Source of the DNA: Candidatus Hebobacterum abditum
Lineage (GTDB): Bacteria; Armatimonadota; Hebobacteria; Hebobacterales; Hebobacteraceae
Direction of reading: 5' to 3'
NCBI GenBank assembly: GCA_029821875.1
Contig: JALGXW010000019.1
Coordinates: 1-59,308 of the forward strand
DNA: 59,308 nucleotides
A program made the position numbers and the translations under genes. The notes under the pieces were generated by a model. The model made no database searches and was not told the origin of the DNA. It saw nothing but the letters and a program-made list of their open reading frames with translations. This document shows positions 42,743 to 51,247 of the stretch, in pieces. Position 1 is the stretch's first letter; each line of letters starts with the position of its first letter.

Positions 42743-43855
42743 CTAGCTCAGGAAGGCCTCATCGCCCATTGAGGCAAGATAGTGCTGGAGGCGCCGCCGG
42801 CGGGCCAGGAAGGCCTCGAACAAGCCGTCGGCCGTCTCCTCGATGGTGCGCTGGTTGTTCGTGTACGGATCCTGGGTCGTCGCTGCGTTGACCTGGTCAA
42901 TCCACTCCTGCGGGATCGTCTGTGTGCCCGACAGCGCTCCCGCCAGGCCACCCGCCACGGCGGCGAGACAGTCTGTGTCACGGCCGAAGTTGACGGAGGC
43001 AATGATCGCCTCCCTCGGGTTGCCGTTCGTGACCGCGAAGACGGCCAGGCCTTTGGCGACGATCTCGTTCGCCTGGGAGTAGCCGTAGTTGAAGTACTCT
43101 CCGCCGTGGTAGTGGTGCTCGAATGCCTCCCTGAGGGCGACGTAGTCGGTGTGGCTCTGGCCGAGTTCGAGCGCGCGGCTGACCTCCGCCTCGATCGTAT
43201 CGTAGCGCGCGTAGAGGCCGCCGGCCTCCTCCCTGTAAGGCACGTACTCCGTTGCCACTGCGAGGACAGACTCCACGGTTGCATCTGGCTTGCATGCCTC
43301 GGCGATGGCGGCGTCGTAGAGTGCCGCCCAGCGAATGGCGTAGGCCGCCTCGCGGGCGTACAGCTTCCCGATCTCGAACGCGTCGTCAGCGGCGCCACGC
43401 GGGTCTCCGGCATTGATCAAACCGAGGGCATGCGATGAGCGCGCCAGCGATACGATGTTCGGATAGAGGACGAGTTGCCCAGCTTCGACTGCCGGGAGGC
43501 CTGCCCTCGCCATCTCCAGCAGGAACTTGTCGAAGGGCTCCTGCTTGTAGACGATCTTCTCGGGATCGATGTCTCGCACCCAGACAGCGGCAACATCCTG
43601 GGCGAGCACTCGGTCCTGCCTTTCGATGATGGCGGTGGCGATGAGCTTCTGTCTCTCGATGCCGTCCTCTGTGGTGCCCGGGAGGCGATCCCATTTCACA
43701 TCCGCGTTGTAGTGGCCGTACGACACGAGCTTGTCGAGCACGCCGTGGCGCTCCTCTATCTGTTCCGGCGACCACCCCTCGACGGCCGCTCCCATCGCCG
43801 AGCCGATCCACGATGCTGCGATGCAACCCCGAAACTTGTCCCTCAGTGTAGTCAA
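42743..43855 (-). CDS. ADP-ribosylglycohydrolase family protein
   Basis: This 370-residue protein has the all-helical DraG/ARH fold. The N-terminal RGCIAASWIGSAMGAAVEGW, the metal motif TTEDGIERQ (usual form TDDT), and the late ASVNFGRDTDCLAAVAGGLAGAL supply the two-magnesium site. Family members remove ADP-ribose from arginine or serine, or act on related N-glycosides. Many environmental relatives sit in sugar-catabolism clusters and may be N-glycosidases instead. The neighbours here (DUF4432, heparinase-like) favour the latter, as an inference. TEDG in place of TDDT is a noteworthy variation. Confidence 0.85.
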   Translation of the reverse strand: MTTLRDKFRGCIAASWIGSAMGAAVEGWSPEQIEERHGVLDKLVSYGHYNADVKWDRLPGTTEDGIERQKLIATAIIERQDRVLAQDVAAVWVRDIDPEKIVYKQEPFDKFLLEMARAGLPAVEAGQLVLYPNIVSLARSSHALGLINAGDPRGAADDAFEIGKLYAREAAYAIRWAALYDAAIAEACKPDATVESVLAVATEYVPYREEAGGLYARYDTIEAEVSRALELGQSHTDYVALREAFEHHYHGGEYFNYGYSQANEIVAKGLAVFAVTNGNPREAIIASVNFGRDTDCLAAVAGGLAGALSGTQTIPQEWIDQVNAATTQDPYTNNQRTIEETADGLFEAFLARRRRLQHYLASMGDEAFLS

Positions 43856-43921
43856 CGCCGATGCTCCCTTCGAATCGCGATGTTAGGCGCGCCGAGCTTG
43901 GCCGCTCGGCGCGGCGGCCAC

Positions 43922-44716
43922 TCAGGTTCTGTCGGCAGAGGGAGCGCTCCTTCCCACTTTCTCGCCAGGCTCTGAGGACGTGCCCAGGGCCGTTCGCTCT
44001 GTTATGTCGCCGTGAATCCCGACCTTCGTCACGAACATCGGGAGTTGTTTGCGGACGTCCTTGAGCGCTTCGCGCACCATCTGCACCAGCCGCACGCAGC
44101 AGGGGACATCCATGCACACGATCTCCATGTCCTCTATCTCGTTCGGGCTGAGGATCTGCGCCAGCCTAGCACGAGAGTACCAGGCGTCGTCGAACTGAGG
44201 ACAGCCGGCCAGCACTACTCTTCCGGGGAGAAACGTCGCGTGGAAGTCGGCGAAGGCGAATGGTACGCAGTCGGCGGCTACGAGAAGTCTGGCCCCGTCG
44301 AGGTAGGGCGCGTTCGGCGGCACAAGCTTGATTCGCACCGGCCAGTTCTGGAGTTGTGACGCGCCCTCACCGTCAGCGGCACCCGCAGGCCACGACGGCG
44401 GGAGGCTGCGGGGGGCTGCATCGCGGTGCGAGATCGGTGGGACGGCCACGGTGACATCATCCTCTGCCGGCCGCGTCGCGGATGCCAAGCGTTGGTCCTC
44501 GTTCGCGCGCGCTCCAGCCGCCACCCGTTCCGCCGTAATCGCTCCCCTCGGGCACTCGCCAATGCATGTGGCGAGTCCATCGCAATAGGCGTCGCCGACC
44601 AGCATCGCCTTGCCGTCGGCGATCTCAATGGCTCCCTCGGCACAGGCAATAGCGCACCGCCCACACCCGTCGCACTTCGCTTCATCGATCCGAATCACAG
44701 TTCTCTGAGTCCCCAT
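43922..44716 (-). CDS. Iron-sulfur protein with ferredoxin domain, Hcp-associated type
   Basis: This 264-residue protein has an N-terminal ferredoxin domain with two cluster motifs: CDGCGRCAIAC, then CDGLATCIGECP. A linker of about 60 residues follows. The C-terminal domain starts NWPVRIKLVPPNAPYLDGARLLVAADCVPFAFADFHATFL and continues VVLAGCPQFDD and MDVPCCVRLVQM. In many anaerobes proteins with this architecture are encoded beside hybrid-cluster protein genes and are thought to pass electrons or assist cluster repair. The hcp fragment 2.3 kb downstream supports that link. I chose ATG 44716, with GGAG 6 bases upstream, over GTG 44728. Confidence 0.85.
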   Translation of the reverse strand: MGTQRTVIRIDEAKCDGCGRCAIACAEGAIEIADGKAMLVGDAYCDGLATCIGECPRGAITAERVAAGARANEDQRLASATRPAEDDVTVAVPPISHRDAAPRSLPPSWPAGAADGEGASQLQNWPVRIKLVPPNAPYLDGARLLVAADCVPFAFADFHATFLPGRVVLAGCPQFDDAWYSRARLAQILSPNEIEDMEIVCMDVPCCVRLVQMVREALKDVRKQLPMFVTKVGIHGDITERTALGTSSEPGEKVGRSAPSADRT

Positions 44717-45156
44717 CGCCTTCTCCACAGGTGTTCCCGGATTAGGAGTACTGAGTTTGGCGTACGTACTGCCTGCCCTCCGCCCGGACTACTCTAGATA
44801 TGTCGTCGGATACACACACTGTGCCCCCGCGACGCCACGTCTCCTTGAGGCTGTTCACGGCCCTCGTCGTCACCGCGAGTTCGACCCTAGTCTACCGACT
44901 TGGCGACCGCGCTGCCTTGACCTATGTCAGAAGCGGGCCGGGAACCGAGTAGGGGAGGATGCAATGGGCTCCGCGCGACTTCCGTGGCCATTCTACACCT
45001 GAGGCGCGCGTGGGCGGCCCGCCTCCTGGTGGGCGCCCGCCATCCGGCGAAACCGTATCGGCGGCACGCTTGCTGAGTCGAAGCAGGCCACCGCATGTCT
45101 AACTGCTGGGGTGAAGTCTTCGTTCTCCTCGGCGGGCGCGCCGAGCGAGGCCGAAC
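44717..45156. other. Divergent intergenic region, no gene recognised
   Basis: About 440 bases lie between the iron-sulfur gene (minus) and the VanW gene (plus). Short open frames exist (for example 44757-45002 plus), but none has a ribosome site or family resemblance. I see no clear -35/-10 pair, operator palindrome or hairpin with a U-tract. Confidence 0.5.
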
Positions 45157-45996
45157 ATGCGTACGATCTTCCGGACGAAAGTCGCATGCCACCGTCTCCG
45201 CAGGAGCATGCGCTGGCTCCTCAACCCGCTGCCATGGGCGACGGGCCGGGGCTCGGCCGCAGACTTCCCGCAGGCCGTGGCGGCCCGTATGTCGCCGCTC
45301 CGGCGCGCCCCAGATGGCGCCATTGCTGCCTTCACCGAAGAGAAGACACACAACCTGAGGCTCGCCTGCGCGAGGGTGAGCGACCACGTCATCGAGCCTG
45401 ACGAGGTGTTCTCGTTCTGTCGCACCGTCGGCAAGACGACCCGCGCCAGAGGCTATCTGCCAGCACTCGAGCTCATCCAGGGCGGGCTGCGCCCCGAGAT
45501 CGGCGGCGGGCTGTGTCAGCTCTCCAACCTCCTGTTCCTGTTGGCCCTCGACACCAATGCCGAAATAGTGGAGAGACATCGGCATTCCTTCGACCTCTTC
45601 CGGGATGTCGGGCGGTCGGTGCCGTTCGGGTGTGGTGCGACGGTGTTCTACAACTATGTGGACTTCCAGTTCCGCAATACACTGCCATTCCCCGTGCTGC
45701 TCAGGACTGGAGTCGAGACGGAGGCGCTGTGGGGCGAGGTGCGCGCAGCACATCCCCTGCCCTTCAGAGTGCGCATCTTCGACACCGACCATCGGTTCTT
45801 CCGCCGCCGTGGTGACATCTATCGCGCGAACCGCGTTTGGAGGGAGGTGTGCTGGCATGACGGCCGGGACTCCGCGGCGGAACTGGTACTGGCAAACGAA
45901 TGCAGGGTCATGTATCCGGCGGACGATCTGGTGCCCCGCGAAGCTCAGGCTGCCAGCATCCAACGCTCAGGCGAGACGGACCCCGGCGAGAGGTGA
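45157..45996 (+). CDS. VanW family protein
   Basis: This 279-residue protein matches VanW. It has HNLRLACARVSDHVIEPDEVFSFCRTVGKTTRARGY, the hallmark GGGLCQLSNLLFLLAL (about residues 115-130), and RHRHSFDLFRDVGRSVPFGCGATVFYNYVDFQFRN. VanW was named from vancomycin-resistance operons, but the domain is widespread and its biochemical role is unknown. No resistance genes are nearby. Here the next gene, a methyltransferase-like protein, starts 6 bases later, so they form a pair. No signal peptide is obvious; the N-terminus is basic. Confidence 0.88.
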   Translation: MRTIFRTKVACHRLRRSMRWLLNPLPWATGRGSAADFPQAVAARMSPLRRAPDGAIAAFTEEKTHNLRLACARVSDHVIEPDEVFSFCRTVGKTTRARGYLPALELIQGGLRPEIGGGLCQLSNLLFLLALDTNAEIVERHRHSFDLFRDVGRSVPFGCGATVFYNYVDFQFRNTLPFPVLLRTGVETEALWGEVRAAHPLPFRVRIFDTDHRFFRRRGDIYRANRVWREVCWHDGRDSAAELVLANECRVMYPADDLVPREAQAASIQRSGETDPGER

Positions 45997-46002
45997 GAGG
46001 CA

Positions 46003-46917
46003 ATGGACTGGAGGCTGAAGAGCGTGATACGGCATGTGCTACTCGCGGCGCCCGCGGGGGCAACCATATACCGGTGGCTAACGCACCAGGTCCTAGGGTC
46101 CATGTCGGGAATGCCCGCCAAATGGTTTCGCGTGTTCCCATCGCGGGTGAAGGTGCTCCAGCGTGCTTTCGGATCGGAGGCGCGCTCGCAAGGACTATGG
46201 TGCTTCGACAGCGGGGCCACGATGGCGGCGGGACTGGCCATGGCGATGGCGACGGATGCGCCCGGGTTGCTCACCGATCGTTGGGACCGGCTCTGCGACC
46301 GCTACTGTGAGACCTCTCGGCGCGTGCTTCGCGAGAAGGGCCCCGACCTGGGCCGGCTCTCAGATGCCCCGGAGGACCGAGTCGAGTGGGCCCTGGCGCA
46401 GACCGCGGGGCAGAGAGCCGTCCCCGCCCTGGCCGCCATTGGCATGACGTATGTCAGGGATCACAGCACCGTCGACCAGGCGGACTGGCATGGCCGTATA
46501 GGCTGCGTCTTCTCCGGGGGAGCGCTGGAGCACTACACGCCGCAGGAGCTGGAGCAGGAGGTGGCTCGTATGGCCGCCGTGCTCCGCCGCGGCGGAGTGA
46601 TGAGCCATGTCGTCGATCATCGCGACCATCGATGGCATGCAGACAAAACGATAGCCCCGCTGGCGCATCTCATGCTGGAAGACGACGAGTACGACAGGCG
46701 TTTCGGGAACCCGCTGGAGTACCACAACCGATGGCTCCGAAGCCGGTACCTCGAGCTACTCTCGCGTCATGGCTTCGACGTGGAGTCCGAGGCGCTCCGA
46801 ACATACGAGGCTGACATGCCGCCCCTTGATCGCTCTCGCCTCGCGGCTCGCCTCCGGGACGCCGACGAGCAAGATCTCTCCACCCTCGTTACCCACTTCG
46901 TCGCAGTGCGTCGGTAA
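46003..46917 (+). CDS. SAM-dependent methyltransferase-like protein
   Basis: This 304-residue protein has a class-I methyltransferase layout, with a weak glycine-rich motif I region. A conserved post-motif block reads IGCVFSGGALEHYTPQELEQEV, then MAAVLRRGGVMSHVVDHRDHRWHADK, as in methyltransferases of surface-polysaccharide clusters. The C-terminus has NRWLRSRYLELLSRHGFDVESE. The N-terminus includes a short hydrophobic stretch and the basic VFPSRVKVLQRAF. It begins 6 bases after vanW, so both are probably cotranscribed, perhaps modifying a cell-surface glycan. Tandem hairpins follow its stop. Confidence 0.75.
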   Translation: MDWRLKSVIRHVLLAAPAGATIYRWLTHQVLGSMSGMPAKWFRVFPSRVKVLQRAFGSEARSQGLWCFDSGATMAAGLAMAMATDAPGLLTDRWDRLCDRYCETSRRVLREKGPDLGRLSDAPEDRVEWALAQTAGQRAVPALAAIGMTYVRDHSTVDQADWHGRIGCVFSGGALEHYTPQELEQEVARMAAVLRRGGVMSHVVDHRDHRWHADKTIAPLAHLMLEDDEYDRRFGNPLEYHNRWLRSRYLELLSRHGFDVESEALRTYEADMPPLDRSRLAARLRDADEQDLSTLVTHFVAVRR

Positions 46918-46959
46918 CTGCCGACTCCATGTGCCGGGACCTCAAGGGGCCACGCCGAA

Positions 46960-46999
46960 GGGCAGGAGCCCAAGCTCCTGCCCCACGTCCTCACGTGGG
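46960..46999. repeat. Tandem hairpins between convergent genes; dispersed palindromic element
   Basis: Hairpin one has 10-base arms GGGCAGGAGC (46960-46969) and GCTCCTGCCC (46974-46983) around CCAA. Hairpin two has 7-base arms CCCACGT (46982-46988) and ACGTGGG (46993-46999). They lie between the methyltransferase and hydrogenase genes, which converge, so they may act as a bidirectional terminator, though without a U-tract. Twelve bases of one half-arm (AAGCTCCTGCCC) are identical to the repeat inside dnaE2. Confidence 0.65.
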
Positions 47000-47032
47000 C
47001 GTTCACGTGCCCGCCGTCATCATATCGCCGGG

Positions 47033-48289
47033 CTAGTGTACCGAACAGCTAATGCACGGGTCGTAGGCGCGCACGAGCATCTCGAGCTTCAGCTCGACGT
47101 CGTCCTTCGGCTGGTCGGCGATCTGCTTGGCAAAGGCCTCGAGATCGCGGTCCAGGTTCGCGTAGTTCTGGTTTGTGGGGATGATGCAGTTGGCCTCGAC
47201 CAGGCGCGCTCTCTCGTCGTAGGTGTAGTCATGGATAAGCAGGCCTCGCGGGGCCTCCACTACACCGACGCCGCGCCCGTGCCTGGTGATCGGCGGGATC
47301 TCCTCCTCCGCGATGCCTCGGTCGAGCAACTCGTCCATCAGGGCGATGGCGTCCTCGATCGCGTGGACCGTCTCGATGAACTGAGCGATGTTGTTCATGA
47401 AGGCGTTGCAGACAGGCGGCTTGAAGCCGAGCTCCGCCATCACCTTCTGCGCCTCGGGGTGGAGCTGCCTCCAGTTGTTGTTCACCCGGGCCAGCGCGCC
47501 CACCATGTAGCTGTCTCGATTCCACCTGCAGTGCCTGGCAGTGGCGTGCTCGACAAGGAATTCGCTCAGCGCATCGAGATAGTCGTCCGCCGCTACCCGT
47601 CCGCCGTCGGTCGAGACGATGTCGCCGGCGTAGAAGCTGTAGTGGTCGGGCTGCTGGAGAGAAACGTACTCTGTCTCTCGCTCAAAGGCCGGAAGCTCCA
47701 GCTTCTTGAGCAGCTCCGTCGTCGTCCTCATGTCCGCGCGGAGGCCGATGAATCGTTCGCGCATCTGCGCGAGCGCCGTCGCGTCGGGCATGGACGTGTA
47801 TCCACCTGGCACGACGGCCACGGGGTGGGTGTGCCGCCCGACTAAGACTTCGGCCAGGTCGTAGGCGGTCGTCTTTACGCGGAAGGCGAGCTTCACCGTG
47901 TCCGGATCCTGCTCGACGAGCGGAACCACGCTCTTGAGCCCCAGGAGGTCCGGCGCGACGAGAAAGTAGACGTGGAGCGCGTGGCTCGAAACCATCTCCG
48001 CGTGCATGATGAGACGCCGCATGAGCGCAGTCTGTTCGGATACCTCGATGCCGAGTGCCTTCTCGGTGGCCTGCACAGATGCGGAGTTGTGACTCAAGGC
48101 GCAGATGCCGCAGATACGGCTGGCGATGTGGGCCACTTCCTCATGGCTGCGCTCGCGCATGAAGGCCTCGAAGAAGCGGTTCGCCTCCACCACCTCGAAG
48201 ATGGCCTTCTGCACCTCGCCGTTCTTGATCGAGGCCAGGATGTTCCCGTGTCCTTCAACCCGTGTTACGTGGTCGACCCGAATCTCCAT
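47033..48289 (-). CDS. hydA: [NiFe] hydrogenase large (alpha) subunit, group 3b type, pre-truncated C-terminus
   Basis: This 418-residue catalytic subunit carries both Ni-Fe motifs: L1 RICGICALSHN (Cys60, Cys63) and L2 DPCISCSVH (Cys412, Cys415). The N-terminus MEIRVDHVTRVEGHG is typical of group 3 enzymes. The gene order beta-gamma-delta-alpha matches soluble NAD(P)-linked sulfhydrogenases. Most large subunits carry a C-terminal peptide after the L2 His that a protease removes during maturation. Here a TAG stop follows that His directly, so no peptide exists. Its ATG overlaps the delta-subunit gene by 25 bases. No hyp maturation genes lie in the window. Confidence 0.95.
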   Translation of the reverse strand: MEIRVDHVTRVEGHGNILASIKNGEVQKAIFEVVEANRFFEAFMRERSHEEVAHIASRICGICALSHNSASVQATEKALGIEVSEQTALMRRLIMHAEMVSSHALHVYFLVAPDLLGLKSVVPLVEQDPDTVKLAFRVKTTAYDLAEVLVGRHTHPVAVVPGGYTSMPDATALAQMRERFIGLRADMRTTTELLKKLELPAFERETEYVSLQQPDHYSFYAGDIVSTDGGRVAADDYLDALSEFLVEHATARHCRWNRDSYMVGALARVNNNWRQLHPEAQKVMAELGFKPPVCNAFMNNIAQFIETVHAIEDAIALMDELLDRGIAEEEIPPITRHGRGVGVVEAPRGLLIHDYTYDERARLVEANCIIPTNQNYANLDRDLEAFAKQIADQPKDDVELKLEMLVRAYDPCISCSVH

Positions 48290-49086
48290 GGCTCGGAACC
48301 CTTGCTCCTCTTCTCCTGAGGCTCAGCGGCGGCTTCGGCCAACTGCTGGACTCTCGGAGCACGCTGTGAGTAGATCTGGAACATGCCGATGATCTCGTCG
48401 AGCGAGTAGCCGTGCTCCTCCAGCACGTCGCGCGCCGCGTTCACGTTGGGATCATCGACGAGCCCGCGGCAGCCGAAGCAGCGATGGCCCCGGCTCGTGC
48501 AGATGGCGTTGCATCCGCAGCGTGTGACGGGGCCCAGGCAGACCATGCCCTTGTCGAAGACGCACTCGTAGCCGTTCAGCTTGCACTCGTAGCAGACGGC
48601 TTCGTTGGGCACGCGATATGGCCGGCCGAGAAGCAGGTGCTTCAGCACCGACACGAACTCGTTGGCGTCTATCGGGCACCCGTAGATCGGCAGATCCACC
48701 TCGATCTCAGCGCTGATGGGCCGCACCTCACCGGCCTCGTAGTTCCCGGCCTTCTCGCCATATGCCAGCTTGAGTAGGTCTGAAGGCTCGAACCGATTGG
48801 CCGAGACGTGCGGGCCGCCAAGCGCTGCACACGATCCCAGCGCCACCACCAGCTTCGCCTTCTCGCGGATGCGCTTGAGGCGGGGGACATCGGACTCTCG
48901 GTTGATGGACCCCTCGACGAAGGCGATGTCGAACTCATCGCTCCTCTCCGACATCGCCTCCCGCCAGCTGACTATGTCCACGTGCTTGAGAACTTCGATC
49001 AGCGGCTCGCCGATGCTCAGCACAGTCAGCTGGCAGCCCTCACAGCAAGCGAAATCGAAGAATGCAACTCTTGGCTTGGCGCTCAC
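48265..49086 (-). CDS. hydD: [NiFe] hydrogenase small (delta) subunit
   Basis: This 273-residue subunit passes electrons from the Ni-Fe site. The proximal cluster is bound by FDFACCEGCQLTVLSIGEP with ALGSCAALGG and YGCPIDANEF. Further cysteines (VCYECKLNGYEC, VCLGPVTRCGCNAIC, CFGCRG) fit medial and distal [4Fe-4S] clusters. There is no Tat signal, as expected for a cytoplasmic group 3 enzyme. I chose the GTG at 49086 with GGAG 9 bases upstream; the open frame continues to 49194 but without small-subunit character. It is coupled to the alpha subunit by overlap. Confidence 0.93.
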   Translation of the reverse strand: MSAKPRVAFFDFACCEGCQLTVLSIGEPLIEVLKHVDIVSWREAMSERSDEFDIAFVEGSINRESDVPRLKRIREKAKLVVALGSCAALGGPHVSANRFEPSDLLKLAYGEKAGNYEAGEVRPISAEIEVDLPIYGCPIDANEFVSVLKHLLLGRPYRVPNEAVCYECKLNGYECVFDKGMVCLGPVTRCGCNAICTSRGHRCFGCRGLVDDPNVNAARDVLEEHGYSLDEIIGMFQIYSQRAPRVQQLAEAAAEPQEKRSKGSEPWRFGSTT

Positions 49087-49129
49087 TACTCGCAGCTCCG
49101 CGCGTCTGTGTTCATGGTGGACCTCGGAT

Positions 49130-49987
49130 CTAGATGCTCTCGTGGAACTCGCGCAGCGCCTCTCCTGTGAACACCGGACCGTCGATGCAGACATACTTGC
49201 CCTCGACTTGACAGTGACCGCACTTGCCGACCCCGCACTTCATCCGGCGCTCCAGGGAGAAGTAGATGTGATCCTCTGGTATGCGCATCATGGCCAGCTC
49301 CACATAGACGAAGCGATACATCACTGGCGGCCCGACGACAGCCGCGACCACCTTCCGCGATGGATCGAGCGTGATCTCCTCGAAGAGGGTCGTCACCACC
49401 CCGACATGTCCGTCCCAACCCTCTGCCGGCCGGTCGATGGTCACGAGGACCTGGTTGCGATCGTCCTCGCCCCACGCCTCCAGCTCATCGGCGAAGAGGA
49501 TGTCATCGGGTGTTCTATTCCCGTAGAGGAGAATGAGGCGGCCGTAGCGGTCGCGGTCCGCGAGAATCGTGTTGACGACAGAGCGTAGCGGCGCCATGCC
49601 GATTCCACCGGCGACGATGAGACAATCCGCTCCCTCGAAGTCCTCCATCGCGAAGCCGTTGCCGAAGGGGCCGCGAATGCCAACGGAGTCTCCCGCCCCG
49701 AGGGTGTAGAGCTTGCCGGTCAGCCCCCCAAGCTTGCGGACACACAGCTCGAAGCTTCCACGCCGGGCAGGGGAGGAGCTGACGGAGATTGGCGCCTCGC
49801 CGAAGCCGTAGATGCTCACCTCGACGAACTGCCCGGGCTTGTGCCCGAGGTCCTTCCCGCCTGGCAGTTCGATCTCGAAAAGCCTGTCTTGTGCCGTCAG
49901 GTTCTCGGCGCGCCCTATGGTCGCCATCTCCGGAACGAAAAGCGCGTCGGGCTGCTGTTCCGGGAACCGCCTCTCTACGGTCGTCAT
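49130..49987 (-). CDS. hydG: Hydrogenase gamma subunit, FAD/NAD(P)-binding oxidoreductase
   Basis: This 285-residue ferredoxin-reductase-type flavoprotein joins the hydrogenase to NAD(P). An FAD domain (GQFVEVSIYGFGEAPISVSS) is followed by the NAD(P) domain (LIVAGGIGMAPLRSVV, LLYGNRTPDDILFADEL). The C-terminus carries the four cysteines of a [2Fe-2S] cluster (CGVGKCGHC, then YVCIDGPVF). The ATG overlaps the beta-subunit stop (ATGA), which fixes the start; the frame is open about 50 residues further up inside the beta gene. A gap of 43 bases separates it from the delta gene. Confidence 0.94.
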   Translation of the reverse strand: MTTVERRFPEQQPDALFVPEMATIGRAENLTAQDRLFEIELPGGKDLGHKPGQFVEVSIYGFGEAPISVSSSPARRGSFELCVRKLGGLTGKLYTLGAGDSVGIRGPFGNGFAMEDFEGADCLIVAGGIGMAPLRSVVNTILADRDRYGRLILLYGNRTPDDILFADELEAWGEDDRNQVLVTIDRPAEGWDGHVGVVTTLFEEITLDPSRKVVAAVVGPPVMYRFVYVELAMMRIPEDHIYFSLERRMKCGVGKCGHCQVEGKYVCIDGPVFTGEALREFHESI

Positions 49988-51036
49988 CGGACTGCTTCCT
50001 CCTTCGCTTCGGCCAGCACCGAGTTCAGCACATCGACGAGGCCGATCTCTGCCGTGCAGAACTTGCTGCATCGGCCGCAGCCGACGCAGAACGGCGCGCC
50101 GTGTTCCCGGAGCAGGTAAACGAACTTGCGGAACCATCGGTGTCGGACGCGGTCCACGCGCTCGCCGCGGAAGTTGTGTCCGCCGGCCACGACCGCGAAG
50201 TCGAGGAACTGGCAGGAATCATACCTGCGCTCGCGCGTGCCGCTGGCGAGCAGGAGATCGACCTCGTCGCCGACATCGAAGCAGAAGCAAGTTGGGCAGA
50301 CATTCGTGCAGGTCCCGCAGCTATAGCAGCGGGCAGCTGTCTCCTCGAAGACCTCGGCGCCGTAGCGCCGCTCCAGCAGGTCGGGGAGCGCTTCCAGCTC
50401 CGACTCGATTCTGGTGGTGACGCGCCGTTTCTTCTCGGCGCCGTGAGCGCGCGGTGCCGCCTCTTCCTCCGGGGTGGCGTCGCGACCGTCGCCCGATTCC
50501 GCCAGCGGTTGCTCCCCCCTATCTGTTAGGACTTCGACGAGGTAGCCGGCGTCGATCGGCGTGAGGAACAAGTCGGCGCCTTCGCGCGCGTCGCTGCTAT
50601 CGACCGACGTGCAAAAGCAATACTCGTCCGGCATGCAGTCGATTCCCACAATGAGGGCTGCACTGCGCCTTGCCACATAGTGCGGGTCCGCGACCCCGTG
50701 CCGCTTGCCCATGGCCCAGTCGAGTTGGTTGATTGCCGTCAGATCGCACGGGTGAACGCCGAACAGGACGAACGGCGCGTCGTCCAGCAGCGGCGCTGCT
50801 GCCTGTTGTGCACCCCTGGCGAATTCGAGCAGCATCTCCCGCACGGGCAAGAAGGCCTTCTTTGGCGGAAGCACGGTTCTGACATAGTCCATCTGAACTG
50901 CGTCGGGATCGTCGATCCACTCGAAATCGAAGGATGTCTTGCCGCGTCTCACAGGGGCCATGAGTCGGGTCTTCTGACATGCTCTTGCCAGCACTTCCCG
51001 CAACCCGGTCTCGCTAAGGACAGCTGCGCGCCGCAT
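49984..51036 (-). CDS. hydB: Hydrogenase beta subunit, iron-sulfur protein
   Basis: This 350-residue subunit has the sulfhydrogenase beta/4Fe-4S dicluster layout. A non-cluster N-terminal half (FFGV-like VLFGVHPCDLTAINQLDW, IDCMPDEYCFC) precedes two [4Fe-4S] motifs: CYSCGTCTNVCPTC and CVGCGRCSKFC. It probably forms the electron wire between the small subunit and the flavin subunit. A charged insert (GDGRDATPEEEAAPRAHG, about residue 190) looks like a flexible linker. I chose ATG 51036 with GGAG 6 bases upstream; ATG codons at 51060 and 51156 are alternatives. Upstream, 211 bases separate it from the flavodiiron gene. Confidence 0.92.
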   Translation of the reverse strand: MRRAAVLSETGLREVLARACQKTRLMAPVRRGKTSFDFEWIDDPDAVQMDYVRTVLPPKKAFLPVREMLLEFARGAQQAAAPLLDDAPFVLFGVHPCDLTAINQLDWAMGKRHGVADPHYVARRSAALIVGIDCMPDEYCFCTSVDSSDAREGADLFLTPIDAGYLVEVLTDRGEQPLAESGDGRDATPEEEAAPRAHGAEKKRRVTTRIESELEALPDLLERRYGAEVFEETAARCYSCGTCTNVCPTCFCFDVGDEVDLLLASGTRERRYDSCQFLDFAVVAGGHNFRGERVDRVRHRWFRKFVYLLREHGAPFCVGCGRCSKFCTAEIGLVDVLNSVLAEAKEEAVR

Positions 51037-51247
51037 GAATCGCTCCGATCTCTCGAACATCTCCCCCGCCGTATCGCTACCTGGGCACTGCGGGCAAAAC
51101 GCGCCACGCACGCGCGCGATAGCGACCGGAACGCCGTTATCGGGGTCGCCGCGCATTGGGCCCTACGCATTGCCCCACGCCTGACAATGCCGTTCTCCAT
51201 CGGGCCGACGTCCGTCTCTGCTTGCCCAGCAGGACTGGCTCGTCAGC

